Numbered from the stretch's first letter, positions 1 to 5,094 are shown. The stretch: DNA of 5,432 nucleotides from JAVBPB01 sp031549965 (GCA_031549965.1 JAVBPB010000065.1:1-5432); one strand, 5' to 3'. Notes: a model not told the origin generated them from the sequence alone. Program-made: numbers and translations.

Positions 1-30
1 GAATTAGTGTAAAAACTGGTTCCTTTTTTT
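1..30 (+). terminator. Intrinsic terminator of an upstream gene
   Basis: Bases 1-8 (GAATTAGT) pair with 15-22 (ACTGGTTC) in an 8-bp stem with two G-T wobbles and a 6-base loop (GTAAAA). C23 follows, then seven T at 24-30. C23 could extend the stem if the base just left of the window is G. It would end a transcription unit whose genes lie outside the window. The wobbles and the cut-off left edge keep this from being certain. Confidence 0.6.
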
Positions 31-94
31 CTTGCAGAAATCTGTAGCGTATCAGCTAATAAGTAAATAACTACAGTTGCTTTAAGGAGATGAG

Positions 95-586
95 GTGAGC
101 TTTGTGGCAAGGAAAAAGGATACTTACGAGCAATGGGAAGCAGATGGTATTTTAGAAGAGAGATTGAAATACACTGAAAAATTGGCTGCTGAGAGAGTAG
201 CACAAAGTACAATTGCAGATGCACTTGGAATTTGCCATAAAACATTTATTGAGTTGAAATCAAAACATCCAAGATTTAATATGGCTGTCATAAATGGTTC
301 AACAAAAATGAAAGTCATGCTAGAAGACACTTTGCTTAAAACTGCACTTGGATATTATTATGAAGAAGACGATCAGTATATTGAAGAAGTTAATGGAAAG
401 CCAAAAAGAAAAGTTGGTAAATTAAAAAAATATAAGCATCCTGATTATAAGGCACTAAAAAGTGTTTTGCTTAATAAGTTTGGCAATGAATATAATGAAA
501 AAAGATTTGATTATGAATTAGAAGAAAAACGTAAGAAAGAAAATGAGGAGGTTTGGGAAAATGCAAATAACAATGATGAAGAGTAG
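95..586 (+). CDS. Phage helix-turn-helix protein, terminase small-subunit-like
   Basis: This 163-residue protein probably binds DNA. Near residues 34-56 it has a helix-turn-helix pattern (VAQSTIADALGICHKTFIEL), the kind used for operator or packaging-site recognition. It continues with LLKTALGYYYEE (about 80-91), which I recognise from memory as typical of phage proteins annotated as terminase small subunits or small HTH proteins. The C-terminus is highly charged (Lys/Glu) and probably helical. The GTG at 95 has AAGGAG at 84-89. A second GTG at 104, giving MARKKDTYEQW, has GAGG at 92-95 and is nearly as good, so the true N-terminus may be 3 residues shorter. The end overlaps the methyltransferase start by 26 bases, suggesting one operon with coupled translation. 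No large terminase follows directly, so a regulatory role is an alternative to packaging. The HTH call is firmer than the terminase call. Confidence 0.75.
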   Translation: MSFVARKKDTYEQWEADGILEERLKYTEKLAAERVAQSTIADALGICHKTFIELKSKHPRFNMAVINGSTKMKVMLEDTLLKTALGYYYEEDDQYIEEVNGKPKRKVGKLKKYKHPDYKALKSVLLNKFGNEYNEKRFDYELEEKRKKENEEVWENANNNDEE

Positions 587-1763
587 TGATTTAATTGCTT
601 ATGAAAATAATCCAAGAAATAATGATGAGGCTGTAGATGCAGTCGCAAGTTCGATAAAGGAATTCGGTTTTAAGGTTCCGATTGTTATAGATAAAAACAA
701 TGTAATTATCGCAGGTCATACAAGATTAAAGGCAAGTGTCCAACTTGGATTAAAAGAAGTTCCTTGTATAGTTGCAGATGATTTAAATGAAGAACAAATA
801 AAAGCATTTAGACTTGCTGATAATAAAACAGCCGAACTGGCAACTTGGAATATGGAACTTTTAGAACAAGAACTTTCAAATATTAATATGGATATGTTGC
901 AGTTTGGATTTGAGGATTTAGTTGGTGAAGATAATAAAGAAGCAGTAGATGACGATTTTGATCCAGGAGCAGAAATACCAGCTGTTCCTTATACACAACT
1001 AGGTGATGTGTATGAATTAAACGGACACCGATTAATGTGTGGTGACTCGACCAAAAATGAAGATGTGAAAGTACTTATGAATAATGAACAAGCGGATATG
1101 ATATTTACTGATCCACCTTATAATGTTGATTATGAAGGAACGGCAGGTAAAATCAAAAATGATAAGATGGAGGATAATAGCTTCTATCTTTTTTTATTAG
1201 ATGCATTTAAAAATATGTTTGAGTCAATAAAAACTGGTGGTGCAATTTATGTTTGTCATGCCGATACTGAGGGACTTAATTTTAGAAATGCTTATAAAAC
1301 AGCTGGTTTCAAATTAGCGGAGTGTTTGGTTTGGGTTAAAAATGCTTTAGTACTTGGAAGACAAGATTATCACTGGAGGCATGAACCAATTCTCTATGGT
1401 TGGAAAGAAGGCTCTGCTCATTATTTTGTTGATGATAGAACTCAAGATACAATATGGGAATATAACAAACCCAAAAATAATGATTTACATCCAACAATGA
1501 AACCTCTTGAGTTAGTTGGTAAAGCAATATCTAATTCATCAAGGAAAAATGATAAAGTACTCGATTTATTTGGCGGGAGTGGTTCAACTTTGATTGCATC
1601 GGATCAAATCAATAGAAAAGCATTTTTAATGGAACTTGATGAAAAGTTTGTTGATGTAATAGTTAAACGATTTATTAAATATAAAGAATCTTTGGATAAC
1701 TGCTTTTTAGTTAGAGGTAATAAAAAAACACCATTAGCAGATATTCAAGACTTCTCTCTATAG
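561..1763 (+). CDS. ParB-domain DNA methyltransferase, beta-class (probable N6-adenine)
   Basis: This 400-residue protein should transfer a methyl group from S-adenosylmethionine to a base in DNA. Residues about 5-105 form a ParB/Srx-type N-terminal domain with NNPRN at 16-20 and the signature AGHTR at 51-55. The catalytic part follows in the order motif IV (DPPY, 184-187), a middle region that probably holds target recognition, LHPTMKP (309-315), and the SAM-binding motif I (LDLFGGSGST, 334-343). The order IV-recognition-I defines the beta class, and DPPY favours N6-adenine over N4-cytosine. All key residues are present, so it looks active. The ATG at 561 is chosen because AGGAGG at 546-551 sits 9 bases upstream. 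The in-frame ATG at 543 lies before that site and would add MRRFGK. ParB-methyltransferase fusions are common in phages and mobile elements. No restriction enzyme lies beside it, so it is probably a solitary methylase for self-protection or regulation. Confidence 0.92.
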   Translation: MQITMMKSSDLIAYENNPRNNDEAVDAVASSIKEFGFKVPIVIDKNNVIIAGHTRLKASVQLGLKEVPCIVADDLNEEQIKAFRLADNKTAELATWNMELLEQELSNINMDMLQFGFEDLVGEDNKEAVDDDFDPGAEIPAVPYTQLGDVYELNGHRLMCGDSTKNEDVKVLMNNEQADMIFTDPPYNVDYEGTAGKIKNDKMEDNSFYLFLLDAFKNMFESIKTGGAIYVCHADTEGLNFRNAYKTAGFKLAECLVWVKNALVLGRQDYHWRHEPILYGWKEGSAHYFVDDRTQDTIWEYNKPKNNDLHPTMKPLELVGKAISNSSRKNDKVLDLFGGSGSTLIASDQINRKAFLMELDEKFVDVIVKRFIKYKESLDNCFLVRGNKKTPLADIQDFSL

Positions 1764-1770
1764 TTAAAAA

Positions 1771-1831
1771 TTGACTTGCTATTACGGAAAGGTTGAGTGA
1801 TGTATATTAACGACTTAAGTCAGAAAGAAGG
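1771..1831 (+). promoter_or_regulatory. Promoter-like element, copy A, with palindromic operator
   Basis: This element shares GAGTGAT, then TATA(T/C)TA and CGACT, then GTCA and AGAAGG, in the same order with the copy at 2407-2460. In copy A, GAGTGA is at 1795-1800, a -10-like TATATT at 1803-1808, and a perfect 10-base palindrome GACTTAAGTC at 1812-1821. TTGACT at 1771-1776 resembles a -35 but is 26 bases from TATATT, too far for a standard sigma-70 promoter. TGACTT (1772-1777) is also an inverted match to AAGTCA (1817-1822). A start site near 1815 would give a leader of about 25 bases before the ATG at 1840. The promoter role is inferred; the repetition is seen directly. Confidence 0.55.
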
Positions 1832-1839
1832 AATATTAA

Positions 1840-1902
1840 ATGCATAAAAAAGTTGCTTTAAGAAAATGGAATAATAAAGGATGTGATATGAATGTCATTT
1901 AA
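1840..1902 (+). CDS. Possible 20-aa mini-ORF (leader peptide)
   Basis: A short frame encodes MHKKVALRKWNNKGCDMNVI. AGAAGG at 1826-1831 lies 8 bases before its ATG. Its stop overlaps the ATG of the next gene (1892) by 11 bases, the arrangement expected if it feeds ribosomes into that gene by translational coupling. It directly follows promoter-like element A, so it would be the first translated frame of this transcript. It is basic and shows no recognisable domain. At this length chance cannot be excluded, and the downstream gene has its own weak AAGGATG-type site. It may be a leader peptide or not translated at all. Confidence 0.3.
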   Translation: MHKKVALRKWNNKGCDMNVI

Positions 1903-2269
1903 AGAGTATAACGCTCATCCTAAAGGACTTAAAACCGGAGATTGTGTTGTTAGAGCAGTCACAACTGCACTTGGTACTGATTATTTAGAAACAAGAAGAA
2001 GATTGAATCACGCTAGAAGCGATAGAGGATTTACTTCCTACAAAGATACAAAGTTCATTTATGATTATTTACAAGATTATAAAAGAATTTTATTTAAAGC
2101 ACAAAAAGGAAAGCCAAGAACAAAAGGAACTGATTTTTGTAAATTGTATCCAGTTGGTACTTTTATAATAAAAATGGCTGGTCACATTACTTGTTGTATC
2201 GATGGAGTAATTCATGATACTTGGGATTGCAGTTATAGAACGGTTTACACTGCTTGGGAGATTGAATAA
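1892..2269 (+). CDS. Small phage protein with papain-like Cys/His/Asp pattern
   Basis: This 125-residue soluble protein has no signal peptide or membrane segment. Three features suggest a papain-like cysteine-peptidase fold: Cys18 at the start of a helix (KTGDCVVRAVTTALG, 14-28), His98 in a strand-like stretch (GHITCCIDG, 97-105), and Asp109 in IHDTWD (107-112). That Cys-His-Asp order matches compact peptidases and peptidase-like proteins. I recall similar proteins with GDCVxRA and GxIxDTWD motifs as hypothetical proteins of Firmicute phages, but know no proven substrate. The ATG at 1892 is preceded by AAAGGATGTG and overlaps the 20-aa frame. A terminator lies about 20 bases past its stop, so it seems to be the main product of this short transcript. 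A non-enzymatic role remains possible. The frame is secure; the enzyme assignment is moderate. Confidence 0.75.
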   Translation: MSFKEYNAHPKGLKTGDCVVRAVTTALGTDYLETRRRLNHARSDRGFTSYKDTKFIYDYLQDYKRILFKAQKGKPRTKGTDFCKLYPVGTFIIKMAGHITCCIDGVIHDTWDCSYRTVYTAWEIE

Positions 2270-2287
2270 AGAGATATAATCGGATTA

Positions 2288-2319
2288 AAGGGCGAACAAA
2301 GGCGACACGTTCGCTTTTT
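2288..2319 (+). terminator. Intrinsic terminator after the Cys/His/Asp protein gene
   Basis: GCGAAC (2292-2297) pairs with GTTCGC (2309-2314) around an 11-base loop, followed by TTTTT at 2315-2319. AAGG just upstream could extend pairing into the T tract with A-T and G-T pairs. It starts about 20 bases after the stop at 2269 and closes the transcript from element A. The loop is larger than usual, and a third matching arm downstream may compete with this stem. Confidence 0.7.
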
Positions 2320-2371
2320 CTTTCTCTATGCAACAAATACTCGGTAAATAAAGAAAAGCGAACACAAGGCG
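2292..2371 (+). repeat. Direct and inverted repeats allowing alternative hairpins
   Basis: GCGAACAAAGGCG (2292-2304) recurs with one extra base as GCGAACACAAGGCG (2358-2371). Between them, GTTCGC plus its T-rich tail (2309-2323) is complementary to AAAGAAAAGCGAAC (2350-2363) over 14 pairs with one bulged T. The middle arm can therefore pair upstream (the terminator) or downstream (a longer hairpin). The noncoding stretch 2270-2473 otherwise holds only promoter-like element B. Confidence 0.55.
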
Positions 2372-2406
2372 TTTGTAGGGCTTACTAGAAAACAATTAAA
2401 TTTAAC

Positions 2407-2460
2407 TTGATTTAGAAGTCGTTTAGAGTGATATATACTAGCGACTATATGTCAAGAAGG
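2407..2460 (+). promoter_or_regulatory. Promoter-like element, copy B
   Basis: This is the second copy of the element at 1771-1831. GAGTGA is at 2426-2431, -10-like TATACT at 2434-2439, and an imperfect palindrome GACTATATGTC at 2443-2453, running into the ribosome binding site AAGGAGG (2457-2463). AGTCG (2417-2421) and CGACT (2442-2446) form a flanking inverted repeat. TTGATT (2407-2412) lies 21 bases before TATACT, again not ideal sigma-70 spacing. A transcript starting near 2446 would have a leader of about 28 bases before the ATG at 2474. Confidence 0.55.
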
Positions 2461-2473
2461 AGGCATTGTTAAA

Positions 2474-2644
2474 ATGAATAAAGAAGATAAAATTTTAGAA
2501 ATTTCTAGTCGACTCTATACCATTCATAAATTAAGACAAGAACTTATGGTAATCTATGCTAGTGATGCACAAGATTATATTGATGCAAATGAAGTCTTAA
2601 TAAATATGGAAGAAGCTTTGTGGGGTGAAGTTTATGGGAATTAA
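2474..2644 (+). CDS. Small acidic phage protein, 56 aa, first of a paralogous pair
   Basis: I do not recognise a function. The frame starts MNKEDKILEISSRLYTIHK and is predicted to be mostly helical, without cysteines or a membrane segment. The best support that it is a real gene is AAGGAGG at 2457-2463, 10 bases before the ATG, plus clear similarity to the next protein. Its residues 11-55 align with residues of that neighbour with about 16 identities in 45, sharing DYxDAxExL, then E, then WGxxxG. It directly follows promoter-like element B and overlaps the next gene by 11 bases, so it is the first gene of a three-gene operon. Phage accessory or host-interaction functions are possible but nothing here proves one. 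Confidence 0.7.
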   Translation: MNKEDKILEISSRLYTIHKLRQELMVIYASDAQDYIDANEVLINMEEALWGEVYGN

Positions 2645-2870
2645 AGTCGAACTCACAAAAGAAGAAGAAAATTTAATTGATTTTAAGAAAAATTTGAAAT
2701 TTATTAATCGAATTCGTATGCAGTTGCATCAGTTTTTCACCTCTGATAGCGAAGAAAGCAATCGTGATTATCGTGATGCAACGGAATTATTAAATGACTT
2801 TGAATTATTTATATGGGGAGTCATAGAAGGGAAAACAAGTCTTGTAGATATTAATGAAAAAGAAGAATGA
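2634..2870 (+). CDS. Small phage protein, 78 aa, paralogue of the preceding gene
   Basis: The function is unknown. The protein begins MGIKVELTKEEEN and has a helical core followed by DYRDATELL (about residues 45-53) and IWGVIEG (about 59-65). This core matches the preceding 56-aa protein after a 4-residue insertion, so the pair probably arose by gene duplication. The ATG at 2634 is preferred because GGGGTGA lies about 5 bases upstream. An in-frame GTG at 2625 would add three residues but falls inside that binding site. The gene overlaps its neighbours by 11 and 17 bases, indicating one operon with coupled translation. The acidic, charged, cysteine-free composition suits a small soluble protein. 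The gene call is good; the role is unassigned. Confidence 0.8.
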   Translation: MGIKVELTKEEENLIDFKKNLKFINRIRMQLHQFFTSDSEESNRDYRDATELLNDFELFIWGVIEGKTSLVDINEKEE

Positions 2871-3078
2871 ACTAGAAAAATTTTTAATTGATTTAAACGC
2901 TTTAAATGAGATTCATTATGGAATGGTTGATTATTTCCAAAGAGTAATTGACAATGGTGATGAACTTGAAGTTGAAATGGTTGTCCAAACATTTAGGTAT
3001 GTTTGGGAAAATAGTAAAGAGTTAATGAATAAGTATTATCCAATGCTTTTAGAATTAACAAAAGAGTCGGGGAGCTAA
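2854..3078 (+). CDS. Small helical phage protein, 74 aa
   Basis: The function is unknown. This acidic, helix-rich protein starts MKKKNELEKFLIDLNALNE and has no recognisable domain. Length, amphipathic helices and operon position resemble the two genes before it, and it may be a distant third family member, but the DYxDA and WG signatures are absent and I count this as weak. No good ribosome binding site precedes the ATG at 2854. The 17-base overlap with the upstream gene suggests translation by coupling. The stop codon at 3076-3078 lies inside the left arm of the following terminator, so it is the last gene of the unit that starts at element B. Confidence 0.72.
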   Translation: MKKKNELEKFLIDLNALNEIHYGMVDYFQRVIDNGDELEVEMVVQTFRYVWENSKELMNKYYPMLLELTKESGS

Positions 3079-3095
3079 AAATTAGCTCCTTTTTT
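3071..3095 (+). terminator. Strong intrinsic terminator ending the small-gene operon
   Basis: GGAGCTAA (3071-3078) pairs perfectly with TTAGCTCC (3082-3089) around an AAA triloop, followed by six T at 3090-3095. The stop codon of the preceding gene is part of the left arm. It lies only 25 bases before the metK start, which leaves little room for a separate promoter. Confidence 0.88.
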
Positions 3096-3120
3096 AATTG
3101 AAAGAAAGGGAAAAAGGAAA

Positions 3121-4260
3121 ATGAAAATTATAACAAGTGAATCGGTATTTAGTGGTCATCCAGATAAAATCTGCGACCAAATAAGTGATGCGATTTTAGA
3201 TGCAGTATTAGAACAAGATAAAAATAGTAGAGTAGGAATTGAATGTGCAATTAAAGATAACTTAGTTCTATTATTTGGTGAGATTACAACAAGTGCAGTT
3301 GTAGATTACAAAAAAGTCGCCTCAAAAGTTTTAAAAGATATTGGCTATGAAGAAGATTTTTGTATTCTAGAAAAAATATCATTACAGTCAGCTGATATAG
3401 CAATAGGAGTTAATAAAACCAATATACAAAACCAAGGAGCAGGAGATCAAGGAATGATGTATGGATATGCTTGCAATGAGACACCAGAATTTATGCCTCT
3501 TACTTTAGTGCTTGCCCATGATATTGCAATGAGAGTTGATGAATTAAGGAAAACGAAATATCCACATTTATTTGGTCCTGATGGAAAGTGCCAAGTATCA
3601 GTTAGATATAATGGAAATACTCCTATTGCAATTGATACGATAATTATTTCTGCGCAAACAAAGCCTGGAATAGTAAAGAATGATGCCATAGAAGTAATTT
3701 ATGCTGAAGTAATTACCTATTTAATAGGTTGGGATTTAATGGATATCAGAATATTGACTAACCCAACAGGTGCTTTTGAAATTGGTGGTCCGTACGCTGA
3801 TTCAGGGTTAACTGGGCGAAAGATTATAGTTGATACATACGGTGGATGTGCAAAACATGGTGGAGGAGCATTTAGCGGTAAGGATGTAAGTAAAGTCGAT
3901 AGAAGTGCATCATACTATGCTAGATATGTTGCGAGAACAATTGTTGAAGCTGAACTTGCGGAAAGATGTGAAGTATGTATATCTTACTCGATTGGCATTG
4001 CAGAACCTGTAAGTATAAGTGTTGATACTTTTGGAACATCAGAGTTAACTGAAAATGAATTTCTTGAGTTAGTAAAAAAACATTTTGATTTCAAACCTTC
4101 AAGTATTAGGAAAGAATTAAAACTTGATTCAGTTAAATTCCAACCTTTAGCGTGTTATGGACATATGGGAAGAGAAGACTTAAATGTTCCTTGGGAAAAC
4201 ACATATGATAAAGCTGTGGCATTGAGATTAGATTATGAAAAAACCAAAAGAAATACATAA
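3121..4260 (+). CDS. metK: S-adenosylmethionine synthetase (methionine adenosyltransferase)
   Basis: This cytosolic enzyme joins methionine and ATP into S-adenosylmethionine. At 379 residues it is full length or slightly short (typical enzymes run about 380-400). Visible signatures are SGHPDK (11-16), E41 and E54, the hexapeptide GAGDQG (106-111), FGPDGK with K156, NPTG (214-217), GLTGRKIIVDTYGG (229-242) with R233/K234, and the phosphate-binding GGGAFSGKD (247-255) with K258 and D260. The known catalytic residues therefore seem intact and activity is likely. It differs from the usual NPTGRF and GGPxGD patterns in having NPTGAF and GGPYAD, suggesting a divergent lineage. A strong terminator lies 25 bases upstream and only a purine-rich AAAAAGGAAA precedes the ATG, so expression may rely on readthrough. 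Its end overlaps the HNH gene by 26 bases. A metK inside a phage gene block is unusual; supplying cofactor to the upstream methyltransferase is the obvious inference. Confidence 0.96.
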   Translation: MKIITSESVFSGHPDKICDQISDAILDAVLEQDKNSRVGIECAIKDNLVLLFGEITTSAVVDYKKVASKVLKDIGYEEDFCILEKISLQSADIAIGVNKTNIQNQGAGDQGMMYGYACNETPEFMPLTLVLAHDIAMRVDELRKTKYPHLFGPDGKCQVSVRYNGNTPIAIDTIIISAQTKPGIVKNDAIEVIYAEVITYLIGWDLMDIRILTNPTGAFEIGGPYADSGLTGRKIIVDTYGGCAKHGGGAFSGKDVSKVDRSASYYARYVARTIVEAELAERCEVCISYSIGIAEPVSISVDTFGTSELTENEFLELVKKHFDFKPSSIRKELKLDSVKFQPLACYGHMGREDLNVPWENTYDKAVALRLDYEKTKRNT

Positions 4261-4522
4261 CTTTTATAAATCTGATGCATGGAAACAAGCACGACAATTA
4301 AAAATAGTTAACCAAAATGGATTATGTGAGCGATGTAAAAAAGTAGGACAAGAGGTTCATCACAAGAAACATATTAATCTTGAAAACTATAAGGTTGCAT
4401 CTATTTCTTTGAATCAGTCCAACTTGGAATTGCTATGTAAAGATTGCCACAACAAAGAACATACTAGGTTTTCAAAAATTGCTAGTCAGAAGTTTGACGA
4501 AAATGGCGATTTAATACAATAA
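4235..4522 (+). CDS. Phage HNH endonuclease
   Basis: This 95-residue HNH-family nuclease cuts DNA with a metal-bound beta-beta-alpha fold. CERC (31-34) and CKDC (68-71) supply the four zinc-binding cysteines. VHHK (41-44) holds the first catalytic histidine, SNLELLC (62-68) the asparagine, and CHNKEH (71-76) the final histidines. The N-terminal FYKSDAWKQAR is typical of phage HNH proteins encoded next to terminase genes. In HK97-type phages such proteins work with terminase to cut cos sites, which fits the candidate site about 500 bases downstream. The start overlaps the metK end by 26 bases and lacks a strong ribosome binding site, suggesting translational coupling. All motif residues are present, so the enzyme looks intact. 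Confidence 0.93.
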   Translation: MKKPKEIHNFYKSDAWKQARQLKIVNQNGLCERCKKVGQEVHHKKHINLENYKVASISLNQSNLELLCKDCHNKEHTRFSKIASQKFDENGDLIQ

Positions 4523-4547
4523 TTGTTTAGGAAATAGCATCGTTATT

Positions 4548-4556
4548 TGATATAAT
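4548..4556 (+). promoter_or_regulatory. Extended -10 promoter for the 142-aa gene
   Basis: TGATATAAT provides a TGn extension (4548-4550) and a perfect TATAAT (4551-4556), in a 57-base gap between the HNH stop and the next ATG. No good -35 sits at the usual distance (TAGGAA at 4528-4533), which extended -10 promoters tolerate. A start near 4563 would give a very short leader of about 17 bases that just includes the ribosome binding site. Confidence 0.6.
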
Positions 4557-4579
4557 ATTTATAAAAGGTGGGAGCAGTT

Positions 4580-5008
4580 ATGAAAAGAATTGTAAAAAGA
4601 GTAGCAGATGATTTTGTTCCATTTATTCACATATTATATTATTTTGATTTACTTGAGGAAAGGAAAGGTTATGAAAAAGCTATTGCTTATGAGGAGAACT
4701 TATTTGATATAATTACAGGAAATAAGAATAATGAAGTCGCATATTTGTTTTCTAAGTTTGATAATTTGTTTGGAATATATGATTCAAAAGAGTTGACAAG
4801 AGAAAGTTTTAGAGAAGTGCTGAATATCTTTTATGCTGATAGATTAGTAGAAACTAAAAAAGATATTGCTGATAATTTTATCTTTTCTCTTGGACCAACA
4901 GCAGATATGTTTGTTCATAAAGAAATGTTTGTTGGAAATATTTATACAGGAAAAGAGTTTACTAAAAAAATAAAAAAATTTAAAAAACCTACCGCCCCCA
5001 TTCAATAA
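4580..5008 (+). CDS. Hypothetical protein, 142 aa, with its own promoter
   Basis: I do not recognise a family. The protein is rich in Phe, Tyr, Asp and Glu through most of its length (FVPFIHILYYFDLLEE near residues 12-27) and ends in a very basic tail, EFTKKIKKFKKPTAPIQ. There is one cysteine-free predicted globular domain and no signal peptide; the hydrophobic stretch at 12-24 is too broken by charges for a convincing membrane segment. The ATG at 4580 follows AAAAGGTGGGAG. An in-frame GTG at 4568 lies inside that site and is rejected. A perfect TATAAT lies upstream, so the gene can be transcribed separately from metK and HNH. A self-standing gene between HNH and the packaging genes looks like a cargo (moron-type) gene, possibly expressed in the lysogen. 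That is inference. Confidence 0.75.
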   Translation: MKRIVKRVADDFVPFIHILYYFDLLEERKGYEKAIAYEENLFDIITGNKNNEVAYLFSKFDNLFGIYDSKELTRESFREVLNIFYADRLVETKKDIADNFIFSLGPTADMFVHKEMFVGNIYTGKEFTKKIKKFKKPTAPIQ

Positions 5009-5018
5009 AGATTTTTTT

Positions 5019-5088
5019 CGGTAGGGTACCGAGCGAGGGGACTCTTAAAAAATGCGAGGCAAAAATTTTGGAAAATGGTATCGGGAGG
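5019..5088. other. GC-rich island with repeats, candidate cos packaging site
   Basis: Bases 5019-5044 contain 18 G or C in 26, far above the AT-rich surroundings. The island starts with an inverted repeat CGGTA-GGG-TACCG (5019-5031). It contains GCGAGG at 5033-5038 and again at 5054-5059, spaced 21 bases (two helical turns), and CGGGAGG at 5082-5088. It lies about 500 bases downstream of an HNH gene of the type that acts at cos sites, in a gap with no long gene. GC-rich cohesive ends and phased terminase-binding repeats are known features of cos regions, so packaging is the leading idea, not a proof. A transcriptional or operator role is the main alternative. Confidence 0.4.
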
Positions 5089-5094
5089 AAAAAA

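Noticed and set aside
32..70. Promoter for the first gene (TTGCAG with CTAATA or TAATAA) and a CTGTAG/CTACAG inverted repeat at 42-76
   Set aside because: The -10 matches are poor and the inverted repeat is short with a long spacer. A promoter may exist here but the sequence does not settle it.
543..560. Upstream ATG for the methyltransferase
   Set aside because: It lies just before and overlaps the sequence that includes the AGGAGG binding site for the ATG at 561, and has no binding site of its own.
2948..2953. TTGACA as a -35 for a metK promoter
   Set aside because: No -10-like hexamer occurs 16-18 bases downstream; it lies inside the 74-aa gene and is probably chance.
124..3689. Minus-strand open frames at 124-330, 1336-1527, 2768-2992 and 3447-3689
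   Set aside because: Each lies opposite a well-supported + strand gene, has no recognisable domain and no convincing start signal. They are shadows of the real genes.
4988..5025. CCTACCG / CGGTAGG inverted repeat as a + strand terminator
   Set aside because: The T run lies in the loop and not after the stem, so it is not a terminator for the 142-aa gene. On the minus strand it is followed by TTTTTT, but no minus-strand gene needs it and the loop is 24 bases.
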